From Myoxocephalus aenaeus (Eukaryota; Chordata; Actinopteri; Perciformes; Cottidae): DNA of 64,000 nt. A model generated the notes under the pieces. That model did no database searches. It was not told where the DNA came from and saw nothing but the letters and a program-made list of their open reading frames with translations. The position numbers and the translations under genes are program-made. The stretch covers positions 7,740,501 through 7,804,500 of the forward strand of contig JBAMJR010000065.1 in assembly GCA_038501785.1 (NCBI GenBank), read 5' to 3'. Below, in pieces: positions 1 through 11,086 of this stretch (its first letter is position 1; each line of letters begins with the position of its first letter).

Positions 1-1267
1 TCGCTGGATGCAATGTGTAAAAGTTCAAACAGTCTGTGACACACACACACACACACACACACACAAAACTATTTAAGCTTTGGAATCCACAATGTGACTC
101 ATTCCTGGTTTACGGCTTTAGATGTCACATCTGTTTTATTTACATCATCTCAGTATTACTCAATACTGGGTCCACGCACCAATCTGACAACTAACAATTA
201 GATTTATGTAAATATAATTTAATCTACAAGAAAAATCACAATGTTCTCTTAGAAAAGCTTTCTATGTGCAACCAAAAAAATATTACATTCACAACTATAT
301 TAAGCAGAGAGAAGCAGCAAATAGGCCTTTTGCTCGATTGCACGATTATCAAAACTTCATTTCTTGTCAAATTGATAATACATCACTTTAACGTCACCCC
401 ATCACTAAGGGCAACAATCCATGTGTTGACAGGCCATTTATAGCCTCAGGGAAATAGTGAACTGACAGCCAGTGGCTGAGGTGAGAAGGCACTTTGAGCA
501 CAGGGAACACAAGACCTGTTTACAGCGACGCTAACCGGGATACGTTTCACCATTGACCAATCACACGTCCCATTTATAAACAACATTAAGTACTGTTATT
601 ACCACTGTGTTGACGAAAGGGGCTTTTTGACAACAAGCTAACTTAATTACATTAGTCACATAAATGTTTTGTATATATACACAGTGCATTTTTCTTATTA
701 TTCTATTCTTTTTATACATTGTGTATTTTGTTGTTGTTATTGCTGACCTGTATGTGTAGATGCTGCTGTAATAAAGTTACTTTGGCCTCTGCATTTAACC
801 CATACATAGTCTTTTAGGAGCAGTTGGCTGCTGACCCCGGGGGTCCAGTGTCTTGCTCAAGGACACCTCGACATACATAGCGTTAAATGTGAACTGTGGG
901 GAGAGCCGGGATCGAACCCCCGACCAGGACCACTTTACCCCCCGGATGAGCCACAGCCGCCCCAAGACGTCGCTCGCGAACACCATTCACGGTCACGCGA
1001 CAGTCCTCCGTCGAGGTCAAAGACACGACACCGTGACCACAATTAATACAAAAAAACACAACATTAAGGATGTCCATTGACGTATTTCACACCGCTGGGC
1101 CTACAGTTAGCATCGTAGCTAACAGCCACTAGCAGCTGCCTTTACCCAGTGAGTCAGCACCGGCGGAGAAGCTAACGCCGCCCGCTCACCAACGGCCGAT
1201 ATATCGATAACTCCGGCGGTTGGGTGAATAGTGTCCGATATGGAAAACCTCTCCGCCGATCACCTAC
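1..1267 (-). other. psmd11: psmd11 intron 1 (partial)
   Basis: Sequence downstream (minus strand) of the psmd11 exon 1 donor at 1267/1266. No further psmd11 exon was recognised. It is AT-rich apart from a V-SINE remnant at 785-964 and a CpG-rich part at 1080-1267 next to the exon. A short (CA)n lies at about 39-64. The acceptor of exon 2 is to the left of the window. Confidence 0.75.
785..964 (-). mobile_element. tRNA-derived V-SINE remnant
   Basis: Read on the minus strand, the element begins with a tRNA-like head (GGGGCGGCTGTGGCTCA, about 964-948). A polymerase III B-box follows (GGTTCGATCCC at 918-908). Then comes the V-SINE core motif GTGTCCTTGAGCAAGACACT (866-847) and a tail GGGTTAAATGCAGAGGCC (about 802-785). 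This order is typical of teleost V-SINEs. It sits in psmd11 intron 1. Confidence 0.8.
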
Positions 1268-1358
1268 CTATCGAGTGGAGAATGTCGATCGATGCGTTGC
1301 GGTCCGTGCTGATGAGAGACTGGGCTCTCTGAAACTCAACCACTGCTGCGGCCGCCAT
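1268..1358 (-). CDS. psmd11: 26S proteasome non-ATPase regulatory subunit 11 (Rpn6), exon 1
   Basis: PSMD11/Rpn6 is a PCI-domain subunit of the 19S lid that clamps lid, base and 20S core together. Only exon 1 is here: 30 codons plus one base. The ATG is at 1358-1356 and the peptide begins MAAAAVVEFQRAQSLI and ends ASIDILHSI. This matches the vertebrate PSMD11 N-terminus nearly residue for residue, with changes such as I for L in SLI/SLL. The exon ends at a GTAGGT donor (1267-1262) with one base of the next codon, which fits the Val that follows in the human protein. The ATG lies inside AAGATGGCGGC, a YY1-type start-site element common in housekeeping genes. A PSMD11 gene also neighbours CDK5R1 in human, supporting the call. 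Teleosts carry a and b paralogues and I cannot tell which this is. The exon is too short to stand out as an ORF. Confidence 0.93.
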
Positions 1359-1415
1359 CTTTCCTTATTCAAATGCTGCTTGAATGAAAAATTACGTGCG
1401 TTACCTAGCTTGTCG

Positions 1416-1423
1416 TGACGTCA
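1416..1423 (-). promoter_or_regulatory. CRE-like palindrome TGACGTCA
   Basis: A perfect TGACGTCA, about 60 bp upstream of the psmd11 ATG. On the minus strand the context GCGCTGACGTCA also resembles half of a CRE-type MARE, bound by CNC/small-Maf factors such as NFE2L1, a known regulator of proteasome genes. Factor identity is inference. Confidence 0.5.
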
Positions 1424-1455
1424 GCGCGCTACTTGCATGCCGGGATTTTAAAGGG

Positions 1456-1473
1456 GCGTCTGGGAAATGTAGT
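1456..1473 (-). promoter_or_regulatory. ZNF143/THAP11-like site
   Basis: The minus strand reads ACTACATTTCCCAGACGC, close to the well-known promoter element ACTACAATTCCCAGNATGC bound by ZNF143 and THAP11. It lies about 100 bp upstream of the psmd11 start codon, a typical distance. Confidence 0.6.
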
Positions 1474-1480
1474 TATATTG

Positions 1481-2250
1481 GGGAAACGCTCCTTTACGCA
1501 GTGGATTTGTCTGTTTATCATGTGACTACATGCGGTTATGTTGTTATTATGGGATATTAGGACAAACTAAATTAATTTAGGTTCATTAATTAATGACATT
1601 ATATTAATGTAGTCCCAATGTTACTGAATCTAGATAATATACTGTATGGTGCCTTTAATAGGCTATTTATTATAATAACAAATCAATATTTTGCATGCAA
1701 TTAAACAATACTTATATGAATGAAAACAATTATTGTGTCTTCAAAGATCAGTCACAAAAGCAGAATTATGCCTTGGACAACACACAAAAAAAGTAATTAG
1801 AAATCATGCATTTAATTGTTATATACACAGGCCACTCATTTTTTCCCAAAGCCAATATTGTGTGCCAATATTCAACGTTTTTTATGATAATGACACAACG
1901 TCCCATTTAATATGTATTATTGGTGGGAAAGCATTCTAAAAACACAGTAACTATCCTCCCATATTGCCAAATTTAAACTGCAGCATCAAAATATATAGAA
2001 CTAATACTTGGACAATAAATGAAAAACAGCCTTTACATTGTGAAAATAAATATGTGTGTGGTCTTCAAGGGTAATTCCATTCATATTGATAATGGATAAA
2101 TATAGCAGCAATATCTGCCCAAATGGCAAAGCATTAAGACAATATCTCATAATGGACACAGACACAAGGAAAGCCCCCACTACTATGAGTGCTTATAATG
2201 AATGGTGTTGATTGCATTGGCGCTAACGGAGACACGCAGAGAGTAAACAA
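1481..2250. other. psmd11-cdk5r1 intergenic spacer
   Basis: AT-rich spacer between the divergent psmd11 and cdk5r1 genes. No convincing coding, RNA or repeat feature was seen. Confidence 0.6.
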
Positions 2251-2540
2251 CATCACTGGGTTCATGTGTGCATGCGCACGCCTGCTGCATGTGTGCCCGG
2301 CTGGAGGCGGAGTGGTTTCACCGCGCGCACCGAGCGCAGAGCGGCGCCCCACCACCGCCTTTGCGTCAAACCCTCCTCCACGCAGTCACACAGCACAACA
2401 TCAGCCCTCAGCATCCGCATCTCTCGCGGCCAGGAGGACCAGCAGCACATCTTCATCCAGGCATCCATTCCACAACTGCCTCCCATCGTCTGCGCACCGC
2501 CGACACCGGGCGTGTTCATCCAAAACGCTTGTTTCTTTTT
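2251..2540 (+). promoter_or_regulatory. cdk5r1: cdk5r1 putative promoter
   Basis: Abrupt GC- and CpG-rich block upstream of the inferred non-coding exon. It contains GCATGCGCAC (2270-2279), similar to the NRF1 palindrome, and several GC-rich stretches (GGCGGAG, GCGCGC). An AT-rich TTTAAATATATTTTTATTAAAG segment follows (about 2541-2562, written here only as a landmark) and could serve as a TATA-like element. The transcription start is not determinable by eye. Confidence 0.45.
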
Positions 2541-2559
2541 TTTAAATATATTTTTATTA

Positions 2560-2751
2560 AAGGGGTGCCTCGGCTCGGATTATTTTTTTCTTTGTTGCGG
2601 TTATTTTTCCTCGGAGATGGTTTTGTGTTTTTAATCGCGTCCTGTAGGGACACACACACACACACACAAAAAAAAGCACGAGACGCGGAGCATCCTCATC
2701 CTCACTTTCACCTTTTTGAGCAAACATAATCTCACTGAGCCGGGGGATCTG
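2560..2751 (+). other. cdk5r1: cdk5r1 non-coding exon 1 (approximate 5' end)
   Basis: Inferred 5' UTR exon. A strong donor, CTG|GTGAGT, sits at 2751/2752. The vertebrate CDK5R1 gene likewise has an untranslated first exon and a single coding exon. The 5' boundary is a guess within about 2450-2650. A short (CA)n occurs at about 2651-2667. Confidence 0.5.
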
Positions 2752-3803
2752 GTGAGTCTCTTTCATTTTATGGAACATATTGGTACTGAAACGTGCAGGG
2801 GCTCAGATTTGCGAATCCCTTACATTTGCGAAAACAGATAATGCGCAATGAGGAAAACGTGTCAAAAACGTCTAAATGCACCGATATAGAATGAGATATC
2901 AACGGATCAAAGAGGGAACGAGGAGGATTTTCTATATTTCTATCTAAGCCACCGCCTATCATGGCCAGCGTTTCCATTTCGACGCAGACGCTCCGTCTCG
3001 TTTCAGCACCACGGAGAGCACCCGATGCACCCGACTCTCACGGCGCATCCTTTGGGTTTAGTCTCGCTAAAAAAAAGCTCCGTGTTGTGGAATTCCTCCT
3101 CCCCCGATGAATCCTTGTGATAACGGGGTGATGGAATGAGGGCTCGAGCCTCCATGGAGCGAGCAAAGTCGATCCATCGACGCTCGCGCTCGTGCCGCAG
3201 CGAGGGGGGGGGGACGGGGGGACGGTGTCGCGCAGAAATACAAGAAAACACACGCGCCTCTGTGATTTATCTTCTTTTAATGGGTGGGGAATTGTTTGAC
3301 CTTGGATTCGTGCATTCATCACACGCGACCTTCACCTGTTATTAAGGTGTTTATGTCTTCCATTTTAGCGAGAGGGGTGGCGCGTGCACTCTGATTCGTC
3401 GGCCATTGCCCGTGAAATGTGTCTCTCTCGTTACGAAACGGTCCTGAATTCACCTCATTGAATTAAAACGTGGAGTTACTGCTGTTTCTCTCTGTGTTCT
3501 CTGTAATCTGGAACGCATTCAACATATTTTAGGATGCTTATTACATTGATCACCTGCAGCTAGGAGGGATCTATAGTGTGAATGAATTGGTATGAGCTAG
3601 AGGCTGATCCATTCCACTTACTGAGTCAAATCAATAGTGCTAATGAGCCTCAGCTACAGTCAGATAAACCACATTACAGAGCTGATAACCGTGATATCAT
3701 CTGATGTGCTTCTTTTTGTGTGCAAACATGCATTAATCTAGAGGTATGAGATGCTTCACCAGTCATTTTTATTATTCTGATTATTGATCTTTTCTGCTTC
3801 CAG
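2752..3803 (+). other. cdk5r1: cdk5r1 intron 1
   Basis: Begins GTGAGT. It ends with a pyrimidine tract and CAG (TTTTCTGCTTCCAG, 3790-3803); a second CAG three bases on (3806) is an alternative NAGNAG acceptor. About 1.05 kb. The first 600 bp are CpG-rich and the rest AT-rich. No other feature was recognised. Confidence 0.55.
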
Positions 3804-3998
3804 CAGTGGCCATCAGGCGACGCAGACAGAGCGCTGAAATCCAGCAGAGACGGGATCGTTATCTACCCAGGCCCTGCAGCGGCAGCCTGTAGCCCGGGAC
3901 CCCCAGCCAGACCCTCCGGATCTCCCCTGGCAGCCCCTCTTCTGACCCAGTGCGGCTGAAGCCCCTGGACGCCCCCCCACCCCCACCCCGCAGCCACC

Positions 3999-4919
3999 AT
4001 GGGAACCGTGCTGTCTCTGTCCCCCAGCTACCGGAAGGCGGCCCTCTTCGAGGATGGGCCGGCCACCGTGGGCCACTACACGGCCGTCCAGAACAGCAAG
4101 AACGCCAAAGACAAGAACCTGAAGCGCCACTCGCTCATCAACGTGCTCCCGTGGAAGCGGATCGTGGCGGTGTCGGCCAAGAAGAAGAGCTCCAAGAAGG
4201 TGCAGCCCAACGCCAACGGGCCGTACCAGAACAATGTCGCCCAGCTGAACAACGAGAACCTGAAGAAGTCGCAGTCGTGCGCCAACCTGTCCACCTTCGC
4301 GCAGGAGCAGAGCACCCCGGCGCTCACCAAGGCCTCCAACAACAACAACCCGGTGTCGTCCGTGAAGAAGGCGCCTCTGACCAACTCCAACGTGGCCCCC
4401 GGGACCCCCAAGAGAGTGATCGTGCAGGCCTCCACCAGCGAGCTGCTGCGCTGCCTCGGGGAGTTCCTGTGCCGGCGCTGCTACCGGCTGAAACACCTGT
4501 CGCCCACCGACCCGGTGCTGTGGCTGCGCAGCGTGGACCGCTCCCTGCTGCTGCAGGGCTGGCAGGACCAGGGCTTCATCACGCCGGCCAACGTGGTCTT
4601 CGTCTACATGCTGTGCCGGGACGTGGTCTCCTCCGAGGTGGCCACGGAGCACGAGCTGCAGGCCGTGCTGCTCACCTGCCTCTACCTGTCCTACTCCTAC
4701 ATGGGCAACGAGATCTCCTACCCGCTCAAGCCCTTCCTGGTGGAGAGCTCCAAGGAGACCTTCTGGGACCGCTGCCTGTCCATCATCAACCTGATGAGCG
4801 CCAAGATGCTGCAGATCAACTCCGACCCGCACTACTTCACGCAGGTGTTCGCCGACCTGAAGAACGAGAGCCAGAAGGAGGAGGAGAGGAGCCGCCTGCT
4901 CATCGGCCTGGACCGGTGA
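3999..4919 (+). CDS. cdk5r1: cyclin-dependent kinase 5 activator 1 (p35)
   Basis: p35 binds and activates CDK5 in post-mitotic neurons, controlling migration, neurite growth and synapses. The frame encodes 306 residues (human p35 has 307) and starts at the consensus context GCCACCATGG. Residues 1-8, MGTVLSLS, give the N-myristoylation Gly2 that anchors p35 to membranes. Ser8-Pro9 matches a known CDK5 autophosphorylation site. A basic cluster (about 41-68) follows. LSTF|AQ at 97-102 aligns with the calpain site that releases p25. GTPKR (135-139) matches the second CDK5 site. From about 140 to the end lies the cyclin-box-like activation domain, almost identical to mammalian p35 (ASTSELLRCLGEFLCRRCYR; SYMGNEISYPLKPFLVES). 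The variable stretch 101-133 is Asn/Ser-rich. The coding region is uninterrupted and far more GC-rich than its flanks. Fish have two copies (a/b); which one is unclear. Confidence 0.97.
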   Translation: MGTVLSLSPSYRKAALFEDGPATVGHYTAVQNSKNAKDKNLKRHSLINVLPWKRIVAVSAKKKSSKKVQPNANGPYQNNVAQLNNENLKKSQSCANLSTFAQEQSTPALTKASNNNNPVSSVKKAPLTNSNVAPGTPKRVIVQASTSELLRCLGEFLCRRCYRLKHLSPTDPVLWLRSVDRSLLLQGWQDQGFITPANVVFVYMLCRDVVSSEVATEHELQAVLLTCLYLSYSYMGNEISYPLKPFLVESSKETFWDRCLSIINLMSAKMLQINSDPHYFTQVFADLKNESQKEEERSRLLIGLDR

Positions 4920-6940
4920 GGGGATGCTCGGGGGGGAAGGAGGGGGAGGGGGAGGGGAGGGCAGACTCCAGTCTGGCATTTTGACACGTTTAGAAGATGA
5001 TCTAAGAAGCTATTTTATTCATTATTGTCCAAACTGAAGTGGGACGAGGCCAATTAGGACGTGTTTGACATTTATAACAACTTCGTATTGGAGGGAGACT
5101 GAATCCAGAGGGAGGGGGAGGTGGTTTTCACAGACTGAAGATGTTTAAGTTTGATGGATAAACGTAGGGTTTAAAAAAAAGAAAGAGCACTCTTTTGTGC
5201 CTCTTGAAGACGTGTGATATTTTGGCCAAATTCTATTTTCAAACGAGCAAAAGGATGGATTTTCTGCAAACCTGAGAATGAAGGACAATGATATATAAAC
5301 AAACAAAAATGCCAGACTCGGATGAATCCTTTGCTAACTTACAGATATATTATCTATATGAAAAACTGAAAATCGTAAAAAAAAAAAAAAAAAACTCCCC
5401 AATTCAGACACAAAGACAGACACGAGCAGAGGAACATCTACAGCACTGAATGTGGAGCGGACTGAGGCTGCGGCAGCCGGCAGTGACCTCCTGACCTTCT
5501 GGCTGCCTGTCCATGTGGGCGCCTGTGTGCTGCAGGAGGCCGACCGGCTTCCTGCAGGCATCGCAGGTGAACCTCCCTCCCTCCTCCTGCCTCCCTCCTG
5601 GCTCTTTGCAAACGCCACCTCCCCTCCGTTAACGGGGACACCGCTGGACGTTTTTTTTTTATGATTTATGTTCTGCTGCAATGCATATCTGAAAGAACAG
5701 CAGGGGGCCATCGACGCTGGATCCATATTTTCGTGGGTTTTCTGTTCGTGGCTCCGCGACGGGGACGAGAGGCAAAAACACTGCATTGTGGGACGTACAA
5801 CAACCAGAGGACGTCCGTGTGTGTGTGTGTGTGTGTGTTCAGAAAGACCTACTTATTTTCATCTAGACGAAAAAAATAAAACAACACGTTAATGGATGTT
5901 TTACTCCACCAGAGGCTCGCACCGACGGCAGCTTATTTATTGCTTTTCTGGAACAAGTTTTCTTTGATTTTTTTTTTTTTTTACTTAGAAATGTAAAGTT
6001 TTTGCACGTGTGCCATGCAATTTTACAGCGTTTTCCGGGGAAGGAAAGGAACAACTGTTACTTCTCTTCTTTTTACTTGATTTGTAAACCAACTGCATCT
6101 GCATTAGAGAATGCTGTGAACAAAGTGACACTAGTTTATTTAGCTCTGCTTGCTAAAATAGGCTATTTGTTTACCAGGGAAATTCCTTTTTGTACTTTTG
6201 TCGATTTTTTGGGGAATGACGTTTGATTTTGTGCTTATGATTCAGCATAGATAATGTTTAAAACAGTGCCATATCGTTGATGGAAAACATCCCACAGGTC
6301 TGAGAACACTCTGTACTGTTTGTCCAGCTGTTGAATGATGGGATGGATTTTCATCTTCTACTAACTAACTTACTGACACCTAATTTATTGCCATTTATGT
6401 ATTTATTTAGGCACATTTAATGTAAATGAAAGGAGAGACTTTGAAAGGAAGGCTTCTGCTGGGGCAGGTGTGCTTATCTTTGGTGGGAATGAAGATTGAT
6501 CTGGTTTATGCAAATGAATGTTGCAGGGATTTATCCATGAATACCTAATTTAAAAAAAGAAAGAACCTATGTTAAATCTGACCATCGCCAAAGTCACGTC
6601 ATCAAGGACACCTTGACAGAACACATCATTGAGCTTTACTCTTACGAAAACGCCCTCAAAAGACATCACGAAGGAGCCGACCCACATATCAGACAGAGGA
6701 GGATTATTTCAATGCTCAATGAGCCGCTGCAGTGTGCAGAGGCAACCGAGGCAGAACGCATGCGGAACAGGAGGATAGTTTCTATCGACAGTATTTCCAT
6801 CCAGAAATGTATGAGAAATGATTTGACTGGTTGTCCCATCTCATTTTAATACAGAGTGCTGCAGGAATGAGTCCCTAAAACCCTGAAATGAGTCAGCATT
6901 TTTGCACTCAATGTGTTTTTTTTTAATGTGTTTTTAGTTA

Positions 6941-7282
6941 CCGTAAAAGTCGGGTTACAAGCCACTACTACCTTCGGTGGGTGTACCCGCTAGTTCCCCG
7001 CTGTAGCCAGCTAGCGCTGCTGCTAGTTCCCCCGCTAGCTCTCCGCTAACTTCCGCTAGCTCTCTGCTAACTTCCGCTAGCTCTCTGCTAACTTCCGCTA
7101 GCTCTCCGCTAGTTCCCCGACAACCACCGAAGGTAGCGGGACCAGCCCGGGCTCGACGCCCGACTCGGGCAGAGGGGACGCAAGGCAGTAGCAGCAGCAG
7201 CGGGGAGCTAGCAGCAGCGCTAGCTTGCTACAGCGGGGACAACCACCGAAGGTAGTAGCGGCTTGTAACCCGGCTTTTACGG
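6941..7282. mobile_element. MITE, TA-flanked, copy 1
   Basis: A 342-bp element with near-identical terminal inverted repeats of about 43 bp. The left starts CCGTAAAAGTCGGGTTACAA and the right ends in its complement with few differences. It is flanked on both sides by TA (6939-6940, 7283-7284), as expected for a Tc1/mariner-type target duplication. The interior is a dense set of GCTAGC/GCTAAC-type short palindromes. There is no coding capacity. Copies 2 and 3 are at 20336 and 26833. Confidence 0.75.
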
Positions 7283-7418
7283 TAGATGTCTGAAATGAGG
7301 TCTGCAGTTAACACAAGCTGAAGAGATTCTAACGTTTGGCACTACGACATAAAAATACGTCGGTAAATATCACCCCCATGAAATGTGAAGTTTTACGTGG
7401 CCTAAAATAGGTGGTTGC

Positions 7419-8262
7419 TCATAGACTGTTTAATGAGAAGTGGACACTTGTGGACTGCGGTTTGGAAGCCATCTTGTTTTTTTGCAACCAGTGAATGGAA
7501 GTGACCATATTTAGACTGTGAAGGAGTGACGTAGAGAAGTCGTATACGTCTCTGGTAGAGACCTGTCAATCACAAAGTAGCCCCGCCCCTAAAGCATGGC
7601 CATAATGTACTAAATGAACATCATGCTGTATTGAAGAAGACTTGAAACTAGAGATTGAGACATAAACTCATGTTTACAATGTTTACTGAGGGAATACATC
7701 AAGAGAGAAGTAGAGTCATTTATATAGACTTCTATACAACCAGAGGAGTCGCCCCCTGGTGGTCAGTAGAGATAATGCAGCTTTAACACATGAAGCATAG
7801 GCTTCTATACAACCAGAGGAGTCACCACCTGGTGGTCAGGAGAGAGAATGCAGCTTTAACACATGAAGCATAGACTTCTATACAACCAGAGGAGTCACCA
7901 CCTGGTGGTCAGGAGAGAGAATGCAGCTTTAACACATGAAGCATAGACTTATATACAACCAGAGGAGTCACCACCTGGTGGTCAGGAGAGAGAATGCAGC
8001 TTTAACACATGAAGCATAGACTTCTATACAACCAGAGGAGTCACCACCTGGTGGTCAGGAGAGAGAATGCAGCTTTAACACATGGAGCATAGACTTCTAT
8101 ACAACCAGAGGAGTCACCCCCTGCTGGTCAGTAGAGAGAATGCAGCTTTAACACATGAAGCACAGACTTCTATACAACCAGAGGAGTCGCCCCCTGATGG
8201 CGATGAAAGAGACTGCAGGTTTAAGGCACTCCGGCATTCAGAACCAGAAGTTGCTGTCTAAA
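7419..8262 (+). repeat. dispersed YY1/CTCF-motif repeat, copy 1 (7 tail units)
   Basis: A repeat found six times in the window, all in plus orientation. The head contains GCCATCTTG and CTGTCAATCAC-(5 to 8 bp)-CCCCGCCC. The middle contains ACTAAATGAACATCATG. The tail is a tandem array of a 73-bp unit starting CTTCTATACAACCAGAGGAG and ending CAGCTTTAACACATGAAGCA. Here there are seven units (first at about 7729). The first has an intact GTCGCCCCCTGGTGGTCA core; several later ones are changed to ACCACCTGGTGG. Confidence 0.85.
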
Positions 8263-9095
8263 GCGTCTAAATGAGACAATTAAACGTCATCACTCGAACA
8301 CTAGTCCCGCCTCGAGCTCAGTGGTGAAGTCATGCGACGGCGCTAACGTTTGTTTGACTTCTGCTGATTGCATTAAGGTTTAACAAATCAGAAAACTGGT
8401 GTTAATTTGTGGAGATTATCATTATTTTAAACGTTGCTACAGAGCGTATTTTCTGCAATAATCAAAACATTTGAAAAATCCCATCGGCTAACTTCCTGGT
8501 TGGTCTCCGATAATGCGTCATCCCTGCAGCACCCTGTGGACAAACAATGCACACGCTCTTTCGTTAGCAGTGTTCTGAGAATCTGTCTGAAAAGCATCAT
8601 GGACCGGTAGCGCCAACAAAAGGCTTCCGTCACGTTTGTTGCTTCTCCGCTGCGGTTTTAGTGTGAATCTGAGAACGCGTGCAGCCTCCTCCGCCGTGGG
8701 ACTGTGGAGTTAGATCAGTGAGAGGAAGTTAATTTGGAGTGTTTGTGCTGGCACAATGGGGGGGATTGGGTTTCTGCTCTGGCAGGAGAAATAAAAAGCA
8801 GGACATTTGGGATAAAGGGCATCAGGAAGAGACCCTCTTCTTTCTCTCTCTGTCCACTTCCCCCCCTCGATTCACTTGAAATGTGCCATTTGTTGCCCCT
8901 CCCCCACTCTGCATCATTGAGTAGTTGTTTGAGAAAATACTTTCAAATACTTATGAAATATGAAAAAAAAAAAGACTCAAGTGATAGTTGGAGATTTCTG
9001 TCAAATTCTTTTCTGTATCTTGTTCCGTACTTTGTAGATAAAAAAAAACGAAACAGTGGCTGAGAACTTGGAAAAAAAGGGAAGCGTTCGATGGC

Positions 9096-9098
<3 letters not shown>

Positions 9099-9188
<90 letters not shown>
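9099..9188 (+). repeat. (GT)n-(GA)n compound microsatellite
   Basis: About 36 GT units followed directly by nine GA units. Simple sequence. Confidence 0.97.
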
Positions 9189-9420
9189 ATGAATGACCGC
9201 GTTTTATTTGTACAGAAGAATGTGTGACATGTTTTCTTATGGACATGGAGCATACGCCAACCACGCCGGTACCGGACTAAGAGAGAAGGGCGTCGATGAG
9301 GTTCAATAAAAAATAAAAAATCTTTTTTTTTGAAAAAGACAAAAAAGCTGTTACTGTAATTGAAACTTTTTTTCAGTTAGTTTCTGCTCATTTTAATTTA
9401 TTTTTGTACTGTGATGGAAA

Positions 9421-9426
9421 AATAAA
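9421..9426 (+). terminator. cdk5r1: candidate poly(A) signal for cdk5r1
   Basis: AATAAA followed 30-40 bp later by a T/GT-rich stretch (CTTGTCTTTTTGTGCC). Two further AATAAA hexamers lie 110 bp upstream (9305-9317). Possible distal cleavage site of cdk5r1; not proven. Confidence 0.35.
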
Positions 9427-9599
9427 ATGCACTGATCGTTCGCCGCTTGTCTTTTTGTGCCTCCAGATGTGGACCACACTTTAAACACAGTTATGACATT
9501 TACTTCTAAAACACTATTTATACCTGAGGAACATCAATAGTTACACACATTCACACCTGGTGGACTCGGGGGTGAAAGGCTTTGCTCAAGGGAATCTCC

Positions 9600-9712
9600 A
9601 TCCAACATAATTGTAGGGTTGTTGGTTCAATCCCTACCTCCTCATGACCATAGGTCAAAGTGTCCTTCAGCAACGACCTTGAAATCCACATTGCTCCCAA
9701 TGTGTGTGTCTA
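9600..9712 (+). mobile_element. truncated V-SINE
   Basis: The plus strand carries GGTTCAATCCC (B-box, about 9624-9634). A decayed V-core (GTGTCCTTCAGCAACGACCT) and TTGCTCCCAATGTGTGTG follow, the same order as in teleost V-SINEs. The A-box head is missing or eroded. Confidence 0.55.
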
Positions 9713-9892
9713 GGGGGGAAAAACGGATGCAAACATGAAACACAACAAGGGAATATCATTTAATATGACCTGGGGTCTGGTTAAAGAGTACATATATTCT
9801 TGTGTTATTGTCTTCGATGGCTCTGGGAGGAGATCAATCAAATCAAGTCAGTTTTATTTATAACGCCTGAAACCACAGTACAGTAGAATAAT

Positions 9893-10330
9893 GCCCTCTA
9901 CACGTACAGGTTTCCTTCTTACAGACGAGTGAAAACATTCAATACACCTTTAGGTGTTTATTTACTTTGTATATTTGCGTCTGTAGATTTCTCTTAAATT
10001 CACCAAAGGTTAGCATAATGCCACATTAGCATATTTAAACAATACAATAATTGTCTTAATGTCAATCAATCGGTTTCAAGTTGCTGTTAGTCAATTATTT
10101 TACCGTATTCACTTTTAGCGTCTTCAAAACGTATGTAATTACGTAATTAAGTTTTATTCTTCCCTATATTCTGAAAGTTTTTACAGAGGGGTTTGTTCAT
10201 TTATCATTTTTTATCTGGATTTTCAGCATTTTATTAATAAAAACCTAAAGAAATGTTATTTTTTAGAGATATCCCAAATTATCTTTGTTAAAACCGTTTG
10301 ACTCTTAAACCTCAACAAAATGAAGTCCAA
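9893..10330 (-). repeat. dispersed AT-rich repeat (family C), reverse copy
   Basis: The reverse complement contains GAATTTAAGAGAAATCTACA, CAGACGCAAA and, further on, GAACAAACCCCTCTGT and GAGTCAAACGGTTTTAACA. These are shared with 25837-25960, 26575-26740 and 51310-51730. Probably a non-autonomous element; ends are not defined. Confidence 0.6.
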
Positions 10331-10560
10331 TGTTCTGATTTATGTTCTGGAAATGTATGTACAGTAAATTTGCACAAATTGAATAAGATATTTAAACTTA
10401 ATTTCAGAAAACTTTTGCAGATATTGCTTACAAATACTTACTTATCCTGGCAGGTAGCTAGATAATTAACTAAATGAAATCTTTAATTAATCTTTAAAAA
10501 ATAAACGTCTATTCACAGTCTTCCTTGCAGAAGTGTCTCCTGGTTGGGAATCAGTGCTGT

Positions 10561-10562
<2 letters not shown>

Positions 10563-10644
<82 letters not shown>
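10563..10644 (+). repeat. (CA)41 microsatellite
   Basis: Uninterrupted CA dinucleotide run. Confidence 0.98.
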
Positions 10645-10647
<3 letters not shown>

Positions 10648-11086
10648 GTCAGCTCAGTCTTTGCAAATCACTCTCCGTCCATTAACTCCCATTTATTTCA
10701 CCAGCGGGTCACTCAGTGCGGTCTTACTTAGCCACTGCCCTGTGGGGGAAAAAACTCCCAGTCATCCCACTCTTCACAGCAGATAGTCATCCATCAACCA
10801 GTGGATTATAAAACCCCTGCTGAGGTCGTTGGTGATGGCTCACGCAGTGGGAAGCGGCGTCGTCATGCCGACTGCAGGGGTTTTAGCCGTTTCGACGTCA
10901 CCCGGTGAAACAGCTGTCGGTTGGCGGATCAACGAAGAGCCGCATCACGCATCAGAGTACGGCCGCCTCGGGAAACACGAGCGCGATATACCCAGAATAA
11001 TGACGTCATAGTTTAATCTGATCACCCACACGGCCACAATCTAGCTGAGAAAACGACCAAAAGCAGCAGCTATTGATGCAAATACA

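Larger units (their letters stand above)
1359..1480 (-). promoter_or_regulatory. psmd11: psmd11 promoter and 5' UTR
   Basis: CpG-rich sequence immediately upstream of the psmd11 ATG. Read toward the gene it holds a ZNF143/THAP11-like element (1473-1456), a CRE-like palindrome (1423-1416) and the YY1-type motif over the ATG. There is no clear TATA box. This is a typical housekeeping promoter architecture. The start site is inferred to lie between the CRE-like site and the ATG. Confidence 0.7.
4920..9430 (+). other. cdk5r1: cdk5r1 3' UTR and downstream flank (end uncertain)
   Basis: No other gene is recognisable between the cdk5r1 stop and 9430. The vertebrate CDK5R1 3' UTR is several kb long. 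AATAAA occurs in plus orientation at 5875-5880, 9305-9310 and 9421-9426, so transcripts could end near 5.9 or 9.45 kb. A 19-A run is at about 5377-5395 and (GT)n at 5818-5838. Mobile sequence interrupts the distal part (MITE 6941-7282; 73-bp-unit repeat 7419-8262). An ORF at 6613-6849 has no recognisable homology. Confidence 0.45.

Noticed and set aside
905..964. tRNA gene on the minus strand
   Set aside because: A- and B-box-like sequences are present but are followed by a V-SINE core and tail; no cloverleaf or anticodon arm was evident.
3813..4984. Long open frames on the minus strand (388 codons) and in another plus frame (344 codons) over cdk5r1
   Set aside because: They are shadows of the GC-rich cdk5r1 coding exon. 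The p35 frame is unmistakable and these give no recognisable protein.
6613..6849. 78-codon open frame downstream of cdk5r1
   Set aside because: Length is within chance expectation, no motif, and no splice context supporting it.
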